The position numbers were made by a program, and so were the translations under genes. A stretch of 11,416 bases of DNA, from positions 7,946-19,361 of the forward strand of contig DDWD01000056.1 of assembly GCA_002345825.1 (NCBI GenBank), given 5' to 3'. The notes under the pieces were generated by a model. That model made no database searches and had not been told where the DNA came from. It worked only from the letters and a program-made list of their open reading frames with translations. Numbering within the stretch: the stretch's first letter is position 1; each line of letters starts with the position of its first letter. Positions 1-7,147 of this stretch are shown piece after piece. This DNA is from Bacteroidales bacterium UBA2295. Lineage in GTDB: Bacteria > Bacteroidota > Bacteroidia > Bacteroidales > Tenuifilaceae.

Positions 1-2290
1 CCGCCTCAAGGTTTTCGATCACCGAGTCGATTGAACTCTTATCGTATAGCAGCTTAAGGATTTGAAAAAGGTTATGCCTGCTGGCATTGAACTCAACCTC
101 AAGCTCTGCTTTAAGCTTAGGCGCCTTATCGCTTGATGGGCATTGATGAATGAGGTTTAGGTTCCAGGCACATACACCCGCCTGCTCTATAATCATTTGG
201 TGCAGCGTAACGCTTTCGCGTTCGTCTGCCACAAAATCGAGCCTAAGCAAGCTGTTGAGCACATCTGTTTTTAGGTACGATTGGATTTTCAACTTTTCAA
301 ACAATACCTCCTGTGCAATGGCACTTCCCGTATCGGGAATTACTCTGATTATGCGCTGCTGGAAACTATCGGTTGCTCCCGACCGGCTAAAGGCAGTTGT
401 AAGCATCTCGAGCCCAATCTCGCCTGAGTTTACTAGCGCATTATGGGCTAAGGGTGCATACTCATCCTTATCAAGGAAGTCGATTAGAAAGCTAACTATT
501 TCCTTAGATCGTTTTCCTCGGGCAGCCCAAAGGGCCTGCTTCTTGACCTGCGGCACAAGGTCGCGAAGTAAAAATGTTAATTTCTGCCTAACCTCTGACT
601 TTGTAGAGAGTCCGATTAACCTTGCGGCCTGAACCCTATCGTTAAAATCCTTAGAGTTCATGAGGTCGGCTATTCTCTTCTCATCATCAAGCTGCGTTTT
701 TAGTTCATCAAGCGCTGTAATGGTGCTCTGTAGTGTGTGGATATCCTCTTCGTTGTTTGTGTTTTTTGGGCGCTTTTCTAGTTCGCTTAGCATTTCCACC
801 AGTGCTTTCTGCTTAATGAAATTGCATATCGATTTTAAATCATCGCCCTCAGCTATGTGCAGATACCTTTCGATTAGCGCAGGGATGAGCCAAGGTTTGG
901 ACAACTCCAACAAATCAATCTGCTTACCAACAGGTAGGTGAGCAATACTTGAGATCCATTGTAACTCGGGCGATTCCTCTTTCTGTTTGGTTGAAGCGTT
1001 CTCAAGGGTTTGTTTTAGGGTTTTTCGGTATCCGTTAAAAAGTTTCAGGGACACATAGAACCATATCAAAATAAAGCCGATTAGTATATACACATAGTGA
1101 AGCAGCGTAATTACTGCAAACAATCCTAGCAGTGCCAGAATAATACCCGATGCCAGCGCTGCCGACTCATTAATAGTTCCATCGACCCGTGCTTGCACCT
1201 CATGGCGAATTGCGGGTGGGAGTGACTGATATATAAGCTTGAGAACTGGGCTCTCGATAGAGTCTTTCAATGCTTTTTGGAAAAACTTGCTGAGCGAAAT
1301 AAGAAGGAAGAATAGGGTGAACGTGGCCGACTCGAGCGTAAATCCGAAGAAACTTCCAATAAAAGCAGCACTAACCGTTACAAATAGCATGATAAAAGGT
1401 GAAACCAAAAGGCTGATTTTTAAACCATAGGTTTTCATCAGAGGCCCGTAAACAAATGCCTTTATTAAAACGCTTACAAAGGTTAGCGACCCCATGAGTC
1501 CTCCAAAGTATTTGGCCATTTCATCGGGATTATCAAAACGTTCCGAGGCAACTGCTAAGAAAAGAAAATGCACAAAAAACGCCACCAGCATTGATAAAAT
1601 CACGAAGATGGCCATAGTGCGCACGTATGGTATTCTTAAGGTGTCGGCAAAAGAACTCCTCTTGCCAGCTTGCTCAGCTCTAACCCTAAGCTTTGTGGGG
1701 TATTTTGCACCAATAATAACCTGTAAAACCAATGCCAGAAAAATACTTATTGCACTAATGTACAGTAGGTTATTTGTTTTAAAACCAAGGGTAACAAGAA
1801 ACGGTATGGAGAATGAACTCACAATTACCCCCACAACCTGTCCTGTATCAATAAAACCAAAAATTCGTTTCCCTTGTCTTAGGTCGAATATACGTCCAAC
1901 TGTTCCCCAAAATCCTACCAGGGCAACAATGTTTAGCGGGCCCATAAACACAAACAGGCCAAAGGCCAACCATTTGGTATCGGAGAAGTAGTAACCTGCT
2001 CGGAGGGCAAAAGTTAAAACAAACACTGTGAGCAGGTTTAAAATGGCAAGGCGAGAGAATTCAATCCGTGCCTGAAAATACGAGTAGAGCGAAGTTAGTA
2101 CTATGCCCGCTAGGCCCGAAACCACAATGGCTTTGGGGATCATTGCCTGATCGAAACTATTTAGGAACAGGGTATTTGCGCTTACATCGAATGCTCCAAG
2201 AAAGAATCCAAGGAATACCGACTGAAATACCATCATGGCCACTGGTACCAGCTCATCCTTACGAAGATTCAACGTTTCATGCAAAGCCAT
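1..2290 (-). CDS. NTT-type (ADP/ATP carrier-like) MFS transporter with HEAT-repeat tail, C-terminus outside window
   Basis: The minus strand is open from ATG at 2290 to the left edge (763 codons, no stop), so this gene is partial at its C-terminus. Residues about 15-415 are strongly hydrophobic with roughly 11-12 membrane segments. Family-like landmarks are the loop RQGKRIFGFIDTGQVVG (138-154) and KALKDSIESPVLKLIYQSLP (339-358), followed by PPAIRHEVQARVDGT. After about residue 440 the protein becomes soluble and helical, with HEAT-like repeats (for example around 550-640, where D-xx-RxxAARLIG and VxxxxxxALWAARGKR recur). Bacteroidota encode roughly 1000-residue proteins of this plan, annotated as Npt1/Npt2-family nucleotide transporters, sometimes with a C-terminal cyclic-nucleotide-binding domain; that end is not visible here. 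Classical NTTs exchange ATP for ADP, but substrates of the HEAT-fused group are not established to my knowledge. The start overlaps the stop of the upstream yhhQ-family gene (TAATG), suggesting translational coupling. Confidence 0.85.
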   Translation of the reverse strand, partial: MALHETLNLRKDELVPVAMMVFQSVFLGFFLGAFDVSANTLFLNSFDQAMIPKAIVVSGLAGIVLTSLYSYFQARIEFSRLAILNLLTVFVLTFALRAGYYFSDTKWLAFGLFVFMGPLNIVALVGFWGTVGRIFDLRQGKRIFGFIDTGQVVGVIVSSFSIPFLVTLGFKTNNLLYISAISIFLALVLQVIIGAKYPTKLRVRAEQAGKRSSFADTLRIPYVRTMAIFVILSMLVAFFVHFLFLAVASERFDNPDEMAKYFGGLMGSLTFVSVLIKAFVYGPLMKTYGLKISLLVSPFIMLFVTVSAAFIGSFFGFTLESATFTLFFLLISLSKFFQKALKDSIESPVLKLIYQSLPPAIRHEVQARVDGTINESAALASGIILALLGLFAVITLLHYVYILIGFILIWFYVSLKLFNGYRKTLKQTLENASTKQKEESPELQWISSIAHLPVGKQIDLLELSKPWLIPALIERYLHIAEGDDLKSICNFIKQKALVEMLSELEKRPKNTNNEEDIHTLQSTITALDELKTQLDDEKRIADLMNSKDFNDRVQAARLIGLSTKSEVRQKLTFLLRDLVPQVKKQALWAARGKRSKEIVSFLIDFLDKDEYAPLAHNALVNSGEIGLEMLTTAFSRSGATDSFQQRIIRVIPDTGSAIAQEVLFEKLKIQSYLKTDVLNSLLRLDFVADERESVTLHQMIIEQAGVCAWNLNLIHQCPSSDKAPKLKAELEVEFNASRHNLFQILKLLYDKSSIDSVIENLEA

Positions 2291-3081
2291 TACGACAGCG
2301 TTTTATTTTCTGTTTTTTTATATTCACTAACTGGGTCAATCTGCAGGTAATTTGAAAAAAATTTCACTCCCATATAAAAGGGTATTGTATCTAAAAGTGC
2401 TGATAACATTTTGAAAATGTAGCTTGACAGAATAAAGATGACAAGCGTTTGAGTAACAGTTTTTCCTTCGGGTATTTGTATTGCGTGCGCATAGAAATAG
2501 GTGATTAGAACTACAGATACGGAATCGACCAGCTGGCTGGTAAGGGTTGACACATTGTTCCGCAGCCACAAGTGTTTTCCCTTGGTAATGTTTTTCACAA
2601 AGTGAAAAACATGAACATCAACAAACTGAGCAGTAAGGTATGCAATCATTGAGGCGGCAGTTGCTCCAAATGTTAATTTTCGAATATGGAAAAAGGAAAA
2701 ATCCTGATCGGTAACTGCAGGCAAACCGGTTTCGGCAACAATTTCAGGAACAGGAGGAAGAATCCCCCCGAGCCAAAGTACGAATAGCACCCAGATATTC
2801 AGAAGCAATCCGGTCCATACCACCATGTTGGCTCTATGTTTGCCATAAAGCTCACTAATAAAGTCGGTACACAGAAAAGTGATTGGGTAAGGTAAAATCC
2901 CCACAAAAAACATCACGGGAATTTGCAGGTTGAAAACATTGATATGAAAGTGGATGTACCTTGATATGCCAAGTATATTGAGCATAGCGAGTGATCCTAA
3001 GAACAAACCGGCAAGAACTATAAAAACTATTTCGCGACGATTTATTAATTTCTTATCGATGTTGGGTTTGTAATCAAACAT
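2290..3081 (-). CDS. yhhQ: Queuosine precursor transporter, YhhQ/VUT family
   Basis: This 263-residue inner-membrane protein has six to seven hydrophobic segments and matches the Vut_1 (YhhQ) family, which imports queuosine precursors such as preQ0/preQ1 for tRNA modification. Diagnostic segments are LPYPITFLCTDFISELYGK (63-81, family pattern G-x-x-PY-x-TFL-x-TD-x-x-x-E-x-YG) and AQFVDVHVF (151-159), followed by LWLRNNVSTLTSQLVDS (171-187). Length is normal for the family. The ATG at 3081 sits about 40 nt downstream of a perfect Bacteroidota -7 element, supporting this start. It is the first gene of a two-gene unit: its TAA stop shares one base with the ATG of the NTT/HEAT transporter. No preQ1 riboswitch is visible; the predicted leader of about 30 nt is too short for one. 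Family assignment is firm; the exact substrate (preQ0, preQ1 or queuine) cannot be read from sequence. Confidence 0.9.
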   Translation of the reverse strand: MFDYKPNIDKKLINRREIVFIVLAGLFLGSLAMLNILGISRYIHFHINVFNLQIPVMFFVGILPYPITFLCTDFISELYGKHRANMVVWTGLLLNIWVLFVLWLGGILPPVPEIVAETGLPAVTDQDFSFFHIRKLTFGATAASMIAYLTAQFVDVHVFHFVKNITKGKHLWLRNNVSTLTSQLVDSVSVVLITYFYAHAIQIPEGKTVTQTLVIFILSSYIFKMLSALLDTIPFYMGVKFFSNYLQIDPVSEYKKTENKTLS

Positions 3082-3120
3082 CAGGTTAGGTTTAGGGTGT
3101 AGAAATTACTTTCTCAAAAA

Positions 3121-3128
3121 CAAAGTTA
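3121..3128 (-). promoter_or_regulatory. Predicted -7 element for the yhhQ-NTT operon
   Basis: Read on the minus strand this is TAACTTTG, an exact match to the Bacteroidota -7 consensus TAnnTTTG. It would place transcription initiation near 3114, giving a leader of about 30 nt to the yhhQ ATG at 3081. No convincing TTTG -33 element is found at 19-21 nt upstream; the nearest TTG is about 28 nt away, so the call rests on the -7 box and its position. Confidence 0.5.
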
Positions 3129-3299
3129 TAATAATAAGTGACTTGAACTTGATTTTCAATATTATTTTTTCCTCTCAATATAATAAGGTTTTCAAATGGT
3201 TATAACTATGCCACGATGATACTCTACTAGCCAATAAACAGATGTTTTTCATCGTAACTTTATAAGGTAATTCGTATATTGCACACGTAGTTTTTGCTA

Positions 3300-3329
3300 T
3301 TGAAGTTTTCGACTTTTGTTGTACCTTTA
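3300..3329 (+). promoter_or_regulatory. Candidate promoter for the thioredoxin-like gene
   Basis: TTG (3300-3302) lies 19 nt before TACCTTTA (3322-3329), a one-mismatch version of the Bacteroidota TTTG-N19-TAnnTTTG arrangement. Initiation would fall near 3335, only about 15 nt before the ATG at 3350. A second weaker possibility is TATATTGC at 3275-3282, which would give a longer leader. Confidence 0.35.
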
Positions 3330-3349
3330 ACAAAACAAATTTTTGGATT

Positions 3350-3862
3350 ATGAGGAATTGCATACTGGCCCTGACCTTGCTAATTAGCCCTATGGCTATG
3401 TTTGCACAGCATAACAACAAAATAATTTTCGACGAGATGGTGAATCAGAGTATACTTTACGGCGAGGTAAACCCCGAGGACTTTCAGAATGAGCTGTTCG
3501 GCTTATGGTATAACGAGGGTTTCGAAAACTACCAACCAAATGCTGAAGTGGTTGATCAGATAAAACCCCTTTTGAAAAACGTGACTTTCGAACTAATTGT
3601 GGCAACCTGGTGCCCCGACAGCAAACGAGAAACCCCTAGGTTTATAAAGCTGCTGAGCAAGCTCGACCTTGCAAAAAGTCGATATAAAATGATAGCCGTT
3701 AACCGCAAAAAAGTTTCTCCTGAAGCAGGAGTTACCGAGGGTTACATTGATTATGTTCCAACCTTTATAATCCGACAGAACGGCAATGAAATTGGACGGA
3801 TAGTTGAGCGTCCAACCGAAACCCTTGAAAGAGATTTATTGGCTATTTTAGATAAAGATTAA
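3350..3862 (+). CDS. Exported thioredoxin-fold protein with a single active-site cysteine (CPDS)
   Basis: The 170-residue product begins with a signal peptide (MRNCILALTLLISPMAMFAQ, residues 1-20, probable cleavage after the A-x-A-like MFA-Q), so the mature protein should act in the periplasm or outer envelope. The thioredoxin fold is indicated by FELIVATWCPDSKRETPRF (80-98) and by the cis-proline loop YVPTF (135-139), followed by a beta strand with NGNEIGR. The usual C-x-x-C motif is C88-P-D-S91, so the resolving cysteine is replaced by serine. This TWCxDSKRE variant occurs repeatedly among Bacteroidota proteins annotated only as thioredoxin family protein. Without the second cysteine, ordinary dithiol-disulfide exchange is not expected; a monothiol redox or non-redox role is possible. 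It is followed after 62 nt by a membrane-protein cluster and may be the first gene of that unit. Confidence 0.85.
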   Translation: MRNCILALTLLISPMAMFAQHNNKIIFDEMVNQSILYGEVNPEDFQNELFGLWYNEGFENYQPNAEVVDQIKPLLKNVTFELIVATWCPDSKRETPRFIKLLSKLDLAKSRYKMIAVNRKKVSPEAGVTEGYIDYVPTFIIRQNGNEIGRIVERPTETLERDLLAILDKD

Positions 3863-3924
3863 CCTAGATCCTTGCAGCATCGTTGTAAACAAATCGTCTT
3901 TAATAGTACTTAGAAAAACAATTT

Positions 3925-4383
3925 ATGGAAGAGTATAAAAAATCGACCGAAGGCCAAGTAATGGGCATAATTGGCATTGTAATGGGCATAATATCGCTTA
4001 TAGTTGCATTTATTCCGTGCGTTGGAGTGGTTGCCTTTTTGCCTGGCGGACTAGCCATAATATTCAGCATTATATCCATTGTACAGGCATCAAGGGGCAA
4101 TGGAGCCAAAAGCCTTGGAATAATCTCGCTGGTTGTTTCGTCGTTGGCAATAATTCTTGCAGCCGCTTGGCTTATGATATTTAGCGGACTTAGCACTATC
4201 ACCGATAGTGCACTAAAAGACCCCATTCAACGTCAACAAATAGAAAAAGGGTTGCGCGATGCCTTTAGAGATTTAGATGTGAATATTGACATTGATGTAG
4301 AGGAACATTCCACAGAAAAAATTGATAGTTTAGAGAATAAACTTCGACACCTTGAGGGCGACTCATCTAAAAAGAACCAATAA
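3925..4383 (+). CDS. DUF4190-like small membrane protein with acidic C-terminal tail
   Basis: The 152-residue product has three predicted membrane segments (about 12-30, 33-53 and 63-87). The Gly/Ile-rich pattern GIIGIVMGIISLIVAFIP (14-31), FLPGGLAIIFSIISI (38-52) and SLGIISLVVSSLAIILA (63-79) is that of DUF4190-type proteins, where a short G-x-x-G-I-x-S-L motif recurs in each hairpin. The tail (about 95-152) is charged and probably helical, with the acidic run VNIDIDVEEH (119-128) and a short coiled-coil-like end. Function is unknown. It precedes the next membrane protein by 21 nt, so the two are likely co-transcribed. Only weak promoter-like sequence exists in the 62-nt gap upstream. The membrane nature is clear; the DUF name is by recognition of pattern only. 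Confidence 0.75.
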   Translation: MEEYKKSTEGQVMGIIGIVMGIISLIVAFIPCVGVVAFLPGGLAIIFSIISIVQASRGNGAKSLGIISLVVSSLAIILAAAWLMIFSGLSTITDSALKDPIQRQQIEKGLRDAFRDLDVNIDIDVEEHSTEKIDSLENKLRHLEGDSSKKNQ

Positions 4384-4404
4384 GCAACCATAGTTGTAAT
4401 TGAA

Positions 4405-4887
4405 ATGGAAATTGTTTTTAAAAAATCGTCAAACAATAAGATTTTTTGGCCATGGCTGGGCACCACTGGAGTTACCATCACAATTCTTGCCCTTTTTCAT
4501 ATAGCTCTTTACTACCTGTTTTATACCGACAGCAAAACACTTGCAGAGCATTTTACCGATGCTTTAGTGATTTATTTTTACGCACTAATTTGGCCATTGG
4601 CCATTGTGAACAGCTACAAATCGACCATTATTAAGGTGACCCACAACGGAGAATATGACCCACAACTAGTTAAGACTTACTTCCAAAACATCCGATTTAA
4701 CCTAATTGATGAGAAACCAGGACATTTCAAACTCGAAGCCCAAAAGTTTTACGACAGGCTATTCCCTGGATCTAAATACGTTAAGATAAACTTCACACCT
4801 ACCGAAATGACCATGGAAGTGCCCTTTCACCAACGATACAATGTGCACCATGCCTTTAAGTTTACCGACCAATTTATTAAAAAGTAA
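4405..4887 (+). CDS. Hypothetical membrane protein with two TM segments and a cytoplasmic domain
   Basis: I do not recognise this 160-residue protein. It has a short charged N-terminus (MEIVFKKSSNNK), two hydrophobic segments (about 20-40 and 53-70) and a soluble C-terminal part (about 71-160) with mixed alpha/beta character. That part includes VKINFTPTEMTMEVPF (126-141), which reads like alternating beta strands, and then a helical end TDQFIKK. Topology would leave both ends in the cytoplasm. It lies 21 nt after the DUF4190-like gene, and its 3' end overlaps the start of the DUF2752-like gene by up to 47 nt, indicating a tightly packed operon. No catalytic motif is visible. Confidence 0.7.
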   Translation: MEIVFKKSSNNKIFWPWLGTTGVTITILALFHIALYYLFYTDSKTLAEHFTDALVIYFYALIWPLAIVNSYKSTIIKVTHNGEYDPQLVKTYFQNIRFNLIDEKPGHFKLEAQKFYDRLFPGSKYVKINFTPTEMTMEVPFHQRYNVHHAFKFTDQFIKK

Positions 4888-5329
4888 ACAGCAAAAAGTC
4901 ACCATTGCAACCACATCAGCACGTGCATACCACTACGTTAACCTGCTAATTGGGATTGCTTTTGCTGGGGTTATTCTGTACTCGTTAACATACAAAGCCA
5001 ACAGCCATCCCATACCCGCATTACTCACCGAGATAACTGGTGAAATACCACCCAGCAAGGGGTTGTCGGCTAGCTTTTCGGAAATTGTTCGTGGTAATTT
5101 TGATTTAGCCACCGCTTACAATCCCTACGGCCTAAGAATCTTTGCGTTTTTTGCTCTCCAGCTACTGCTTAGGGCATTCTTCTCAATGATATTAATGATA
5201 AAAAAAAATGGAGTCGTAAGCATTATACTTACCGACTCCATTATTTCGACGCTACTTTTTGCTTGCTGTTTTTGGCCACTCATAACCTATACACTACAGC
5301 AAGTAATGCAACTAGTTCAGCACCTCTAA
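4841..5329 (+). CDS. DUF2752-like membrane protein lacking the family cysteines
   Basis: The 162-residue product contains KGLSASFSEIVRGNFDLA (73-90) and then TAYNPYGLRIFAFFALQLLL (91-110). This aligns by eye with the DUF2752 core, usually CPxCGLTRAxxxLxxGDFxxAxxYNPLGL. The two family cysteines are absent (residues around 70-73 read P-P-S-K). There are hydrophobic segments at about 33-51, 98-120 and 134-152. The reading frame overlaps the preceding gene by 47 nt if ATG 4841 is used, or 38 nt from ATG 4850. No later ATG precedes the conserved region, so one of these or a non-standard start is needed. The 3' end overlaps the convergent hydrolase gene by 18 nt, and codons near residues 120-133 also form a terminator hairpin for the opposite strand. 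The function of DUF2752 is unknown. Confidence 0.7.
   Translation: MCTMPLSLPTNLLKSKQQKVTIATTSARAYHYVNLLIGIAFAGVILYSLTYKANSHPIPALLTEITGEIPPSKGLSASFSEIVRGNFDLATAYNPYGLRIFAFFALQLLLRAFFSMILMIKKNGVVSIILTDSIISTLLFACCFWPLITYTLQQVMQLVQHL
5200..5242 (-). terminator. Intrinsic terminator of the minus-strand hydrolase operon, inside the opposing gene
   Basis: Bases 5207-5220 and 5228-5242 form an inverted repeat: 10 uninterrupted pairs, a single bulged base, then 4 pairs, around a 7-nt loop. On the minus strand the stem is followed directly by nine T residues (5208-5200), the classic rho-independent layout. It lies about 70 nt past the stop of the MBL-fold gene (5312). It also lies within the coding sequence of the DUF2752-like gene on the plus strand. 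On the plus strand the T tract is weak (ATTATTT), so the orientation is minus. Confidence 0.8.
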
Positions 5330-6157
5330 CAGGGTTAGCTTTTCGCCAGCCCTAATCCCTTTGGGGGTCATCTGCAGGGTGCTGCACTCGGTGTGAAAAT
5401 CGTGTTGATAGTAAAGAATATAATCTTGCTCAAGCGCCTCGATCAGGAATTGCTCCTTCTCCTGCATAGTTACCAGCGGCTCCACATCGTAGCTCATATT
5501 CCAAGCCAGATGAATGTGCGCAGTTGATGGGAATAAATCGGCAGCGTAAACCAACTTCTTGCCATTAGGCAAATGGATTATTGGCACAATCTGCCCGCGG
5601 GTATGGCCATTGAAAAAGCGAACTTCAATTCCGGATATCAGCTCACCCTCAGCCTCAATAAGATTTAGCAACCCCAGCTGCTGCATGGGCAGCAGGTTTT
5701 CTTTCAGGAACGAGTCGGCCTCACGAACATTGGGATTTATGGCCCACTCCCACTGCACCTTGCTAATATGATATTTGGCATTGGGAAAAACGGCAACATA
5801 CTCCTCTTTATCGTTAATAGCAATTCCTCCTCCGCAATGGTCGTAGTGCAGATGGGTGTGGATTACATCGGTTATATCCTCGGGTTTGTAGCCTAACTTG
5901 GCAAGGCCTTCAACTAGCCCATCGCCACCAAAAATACCAAAATGGCTAAAGAACTTATCGCTTTGCTTATTTCCAAAACCGGTATCGATTAGCACCACCC
6001 TACCATCGATTTCGACAACCAGCGAGCGCAGGGACAGAGGAATTAAATTTTCGTCATCGGCAGGGTAAACCCTACTCCAAAGCACTTTGGGCACCACGCC
6101 AAACATAGCACCACCATCAACCTTAAAATTGCGAATATTAAACTGCGAGATCTTCAT
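5312..6157 (-). CDS. Metallo-beta-lactamase-fold hydrolase, YtnP/AiiA-like lactonase group
   Basis: The 281-residue protein has the full set of MBL-fold metal ligands: H102-L-H104-Y-D106-H107 (in THLHYDHCGGG), H185 in FNGHTRGQ, D207 in YAADLFPS, and a C-terminal histidine in YQHDFH (H252 or H255). The N-terminal strands include LVVEIDGRVVLIDTGFG (46-62). Size, the HxHxDH spacing and the GHTxGQ motif fit the group containing N-acyl homoserine lactonases and YtnP, but the motif set does not separate lactonase from other MBL hydrolases, so substrate is open. No signal peptide is seen; a cytoplasmic location is expected. It appears to be the last gene of the operon after the M90 peptidase and tandem PH-like protein, with 47 nt before its ATG and no promoter-like box in that gap. 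Its stop overlaps the convergent gene by 18 nt. Confidence 0.85.
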   Translation of the reverse strand: MKISQFNIRNFKVDGGAMFGVVPKVLWSRVYPADDENLIPLSLRSLVVEIDGRVVLIDTGFGNKQSDKFFSHFGIFGGDGLVEGLAKLGYKPEDITDVIHTHLHYDHCGGGIAINDKEEYVAVFPNAKYHISKVQWEWAINPNVREADSFLKENLLPMQQLGLLNLIEAEGELISGIEVRFFNGHTRGQIVPIIHLPNGKKLVYAADLFPSTAHIHLAWNMSYDVEPLVTMQEKEQFLIEALEQDYILYYQHDFHTECSTLQMTPKGIRAGEKLTLLEVLN

Positions 6158-6204
6158 AAATATTATTTTAGGGGGAGAACAAAAATGCGCTAAGTAAAGT
6201 TCAG

Positions 6205-7137
6205 CTACCGCTCAACAACCCGCAGCCCGTTTTTAGCCAAAGTATCGGCAAGCAAATCCCAGTCGGCCTTTAACAGATTATCGAGTGGGAAAAGTTTTTG
6301 CTTACCATCAAGGGTTAATACCCTCACCGATTTTAGCCCGCTATTGGTTGGGCGCTCAATGTATATACAATCGATATCGGATAGCCTAAAATACTTGCGG
6401 TATGGGTAGTAGTAACTTGCTAAAACGATGAATTTATCGGACACCCCTATCCTACCCATTCCCAGCGTACCAATTAAAAACGATATCAATATAATCGCCA
6501 CAAACATAATAACAGCAAATAGGTGGATTGAAGGGGCAGTGATTAGCTTGTACAGGCCAAACAAACCAACCAAAGGAAAGTATGTGCGTGGGTTGAGTAT
6601 TGGCAGCCTAGAAATTTGAACAAAATTTTGATACCTAATCTCATCGAGATTAATTGGCTTAACTTTAATTAGGGCTAGTCCGCTTAGTTCAACATACCCC
6701 TTCTGCTCAAACGAATCAACTCCATATTTTATGGCCTGCACTAGCTCGTGTGAATTGGCAAAATAATTGGTATGGATTTTCACATCTTGCGGTGTATCGA
6801 TAGCACCAATGGTAATGGTATCCATTTGCATAAATCCATTGCGTCGGTAGTAGCTAACCTCCTTAATATCTTTCCAAACAATGGTTTTAACCTCTTTTGA
6901 TGTTGCAACAAGTATCCCTTGGTTGGTTATCTGAACCGAAACAACTTTCAGCAATTCTCGGAATACGTAAAAGATAAACAGAACCCAAATTACACCCGTT
7001 AAAACCATAGCTGCTAGCCCTTTCCAGCCATCAACATAAAAAATGGTAAAATATAAAAGCGAAAAAAAGAATACTAGACAAAGGGCAAGTCCAATATAAA
7101 CACCAAACCAGTACCATTTATTTGCTATGCTTTTCAT
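6205..7137 (-). CDS. Membrane protein with two successive 2TM + PH-like units
   Basis: The 310-residue protein has two similar halves. Half one has two membrane segments (about 9-33 and 38-60), then a beta-rich region (64-140): VSVQITNQGILV, VKTIVWKDIKEVSYYRR, a TITIG strand and a closing helix HELVQAIKYGV. Half two has two membrane segments (about 183-200 and 203-225), then IGVSDKFIVLASYYYPYRK, YFRLSDIDCIYIER (249-262), VRVLTLDGKQKLFPL and a closing helix DWDLLADTLAKNG. The order (strand, aromatic W/F-x-D/S-I-x-x-I motif, strands, C-terminal helix) is that of bacterial PH-like domains. This is a fold inference from pattern, with no database match made. Function is unknown; such domains often form membrane-associated assemblies. 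It lies 10 nt after the M90 peptidase gene, hence surely co-transcribed with it. Confidence 0.75.
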   Translation of the reverse strand: MKSIANKWYWFGVYIGLALCLVFFFSLLYFTIFYVDGWKGLAAMVLTGVIWVLFIFYVFRELLKVVSVQITNQGILVATSKEVKTIVWKDIKEVSYYRRNGFMQMDTITIGAIDTPQDVKIHTNYFANSHELVQAIKYGVDSFEQKGYVELSGLALIKVKPINLDEIRYQNFVQISRLPILNPRTYFPLVGLFGLYKLITAPSIHLFAVIMFVAIILISFLIGTLGMGRIGVSDKFIVLASYYYPYRKYFRLSDIDCIYIERPTNSGLKSVRVLTLDGKQKLFPLDNLLKADWDLLADTLAKNGLRVVER

Positions 7138-7147
7138 AGGGTAGGTA

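Noticed and set aside
150..1991. Several plus-strand frames of 60-165 codons over the left end.
   Set aside because: They are all antisense to one uninterrupted minus-strand frame of 763 codons with coherent transporter and HEAT-repeat sequence.
3082..3349. preQ1-type riboswitch controlling the yhhQ-family gene.
   Set aside because: The predicted transcription start leaves only about 30 nt of leader, and no pseudoknot-forming C-rich/A-rich arrangement was seen before the ATG.
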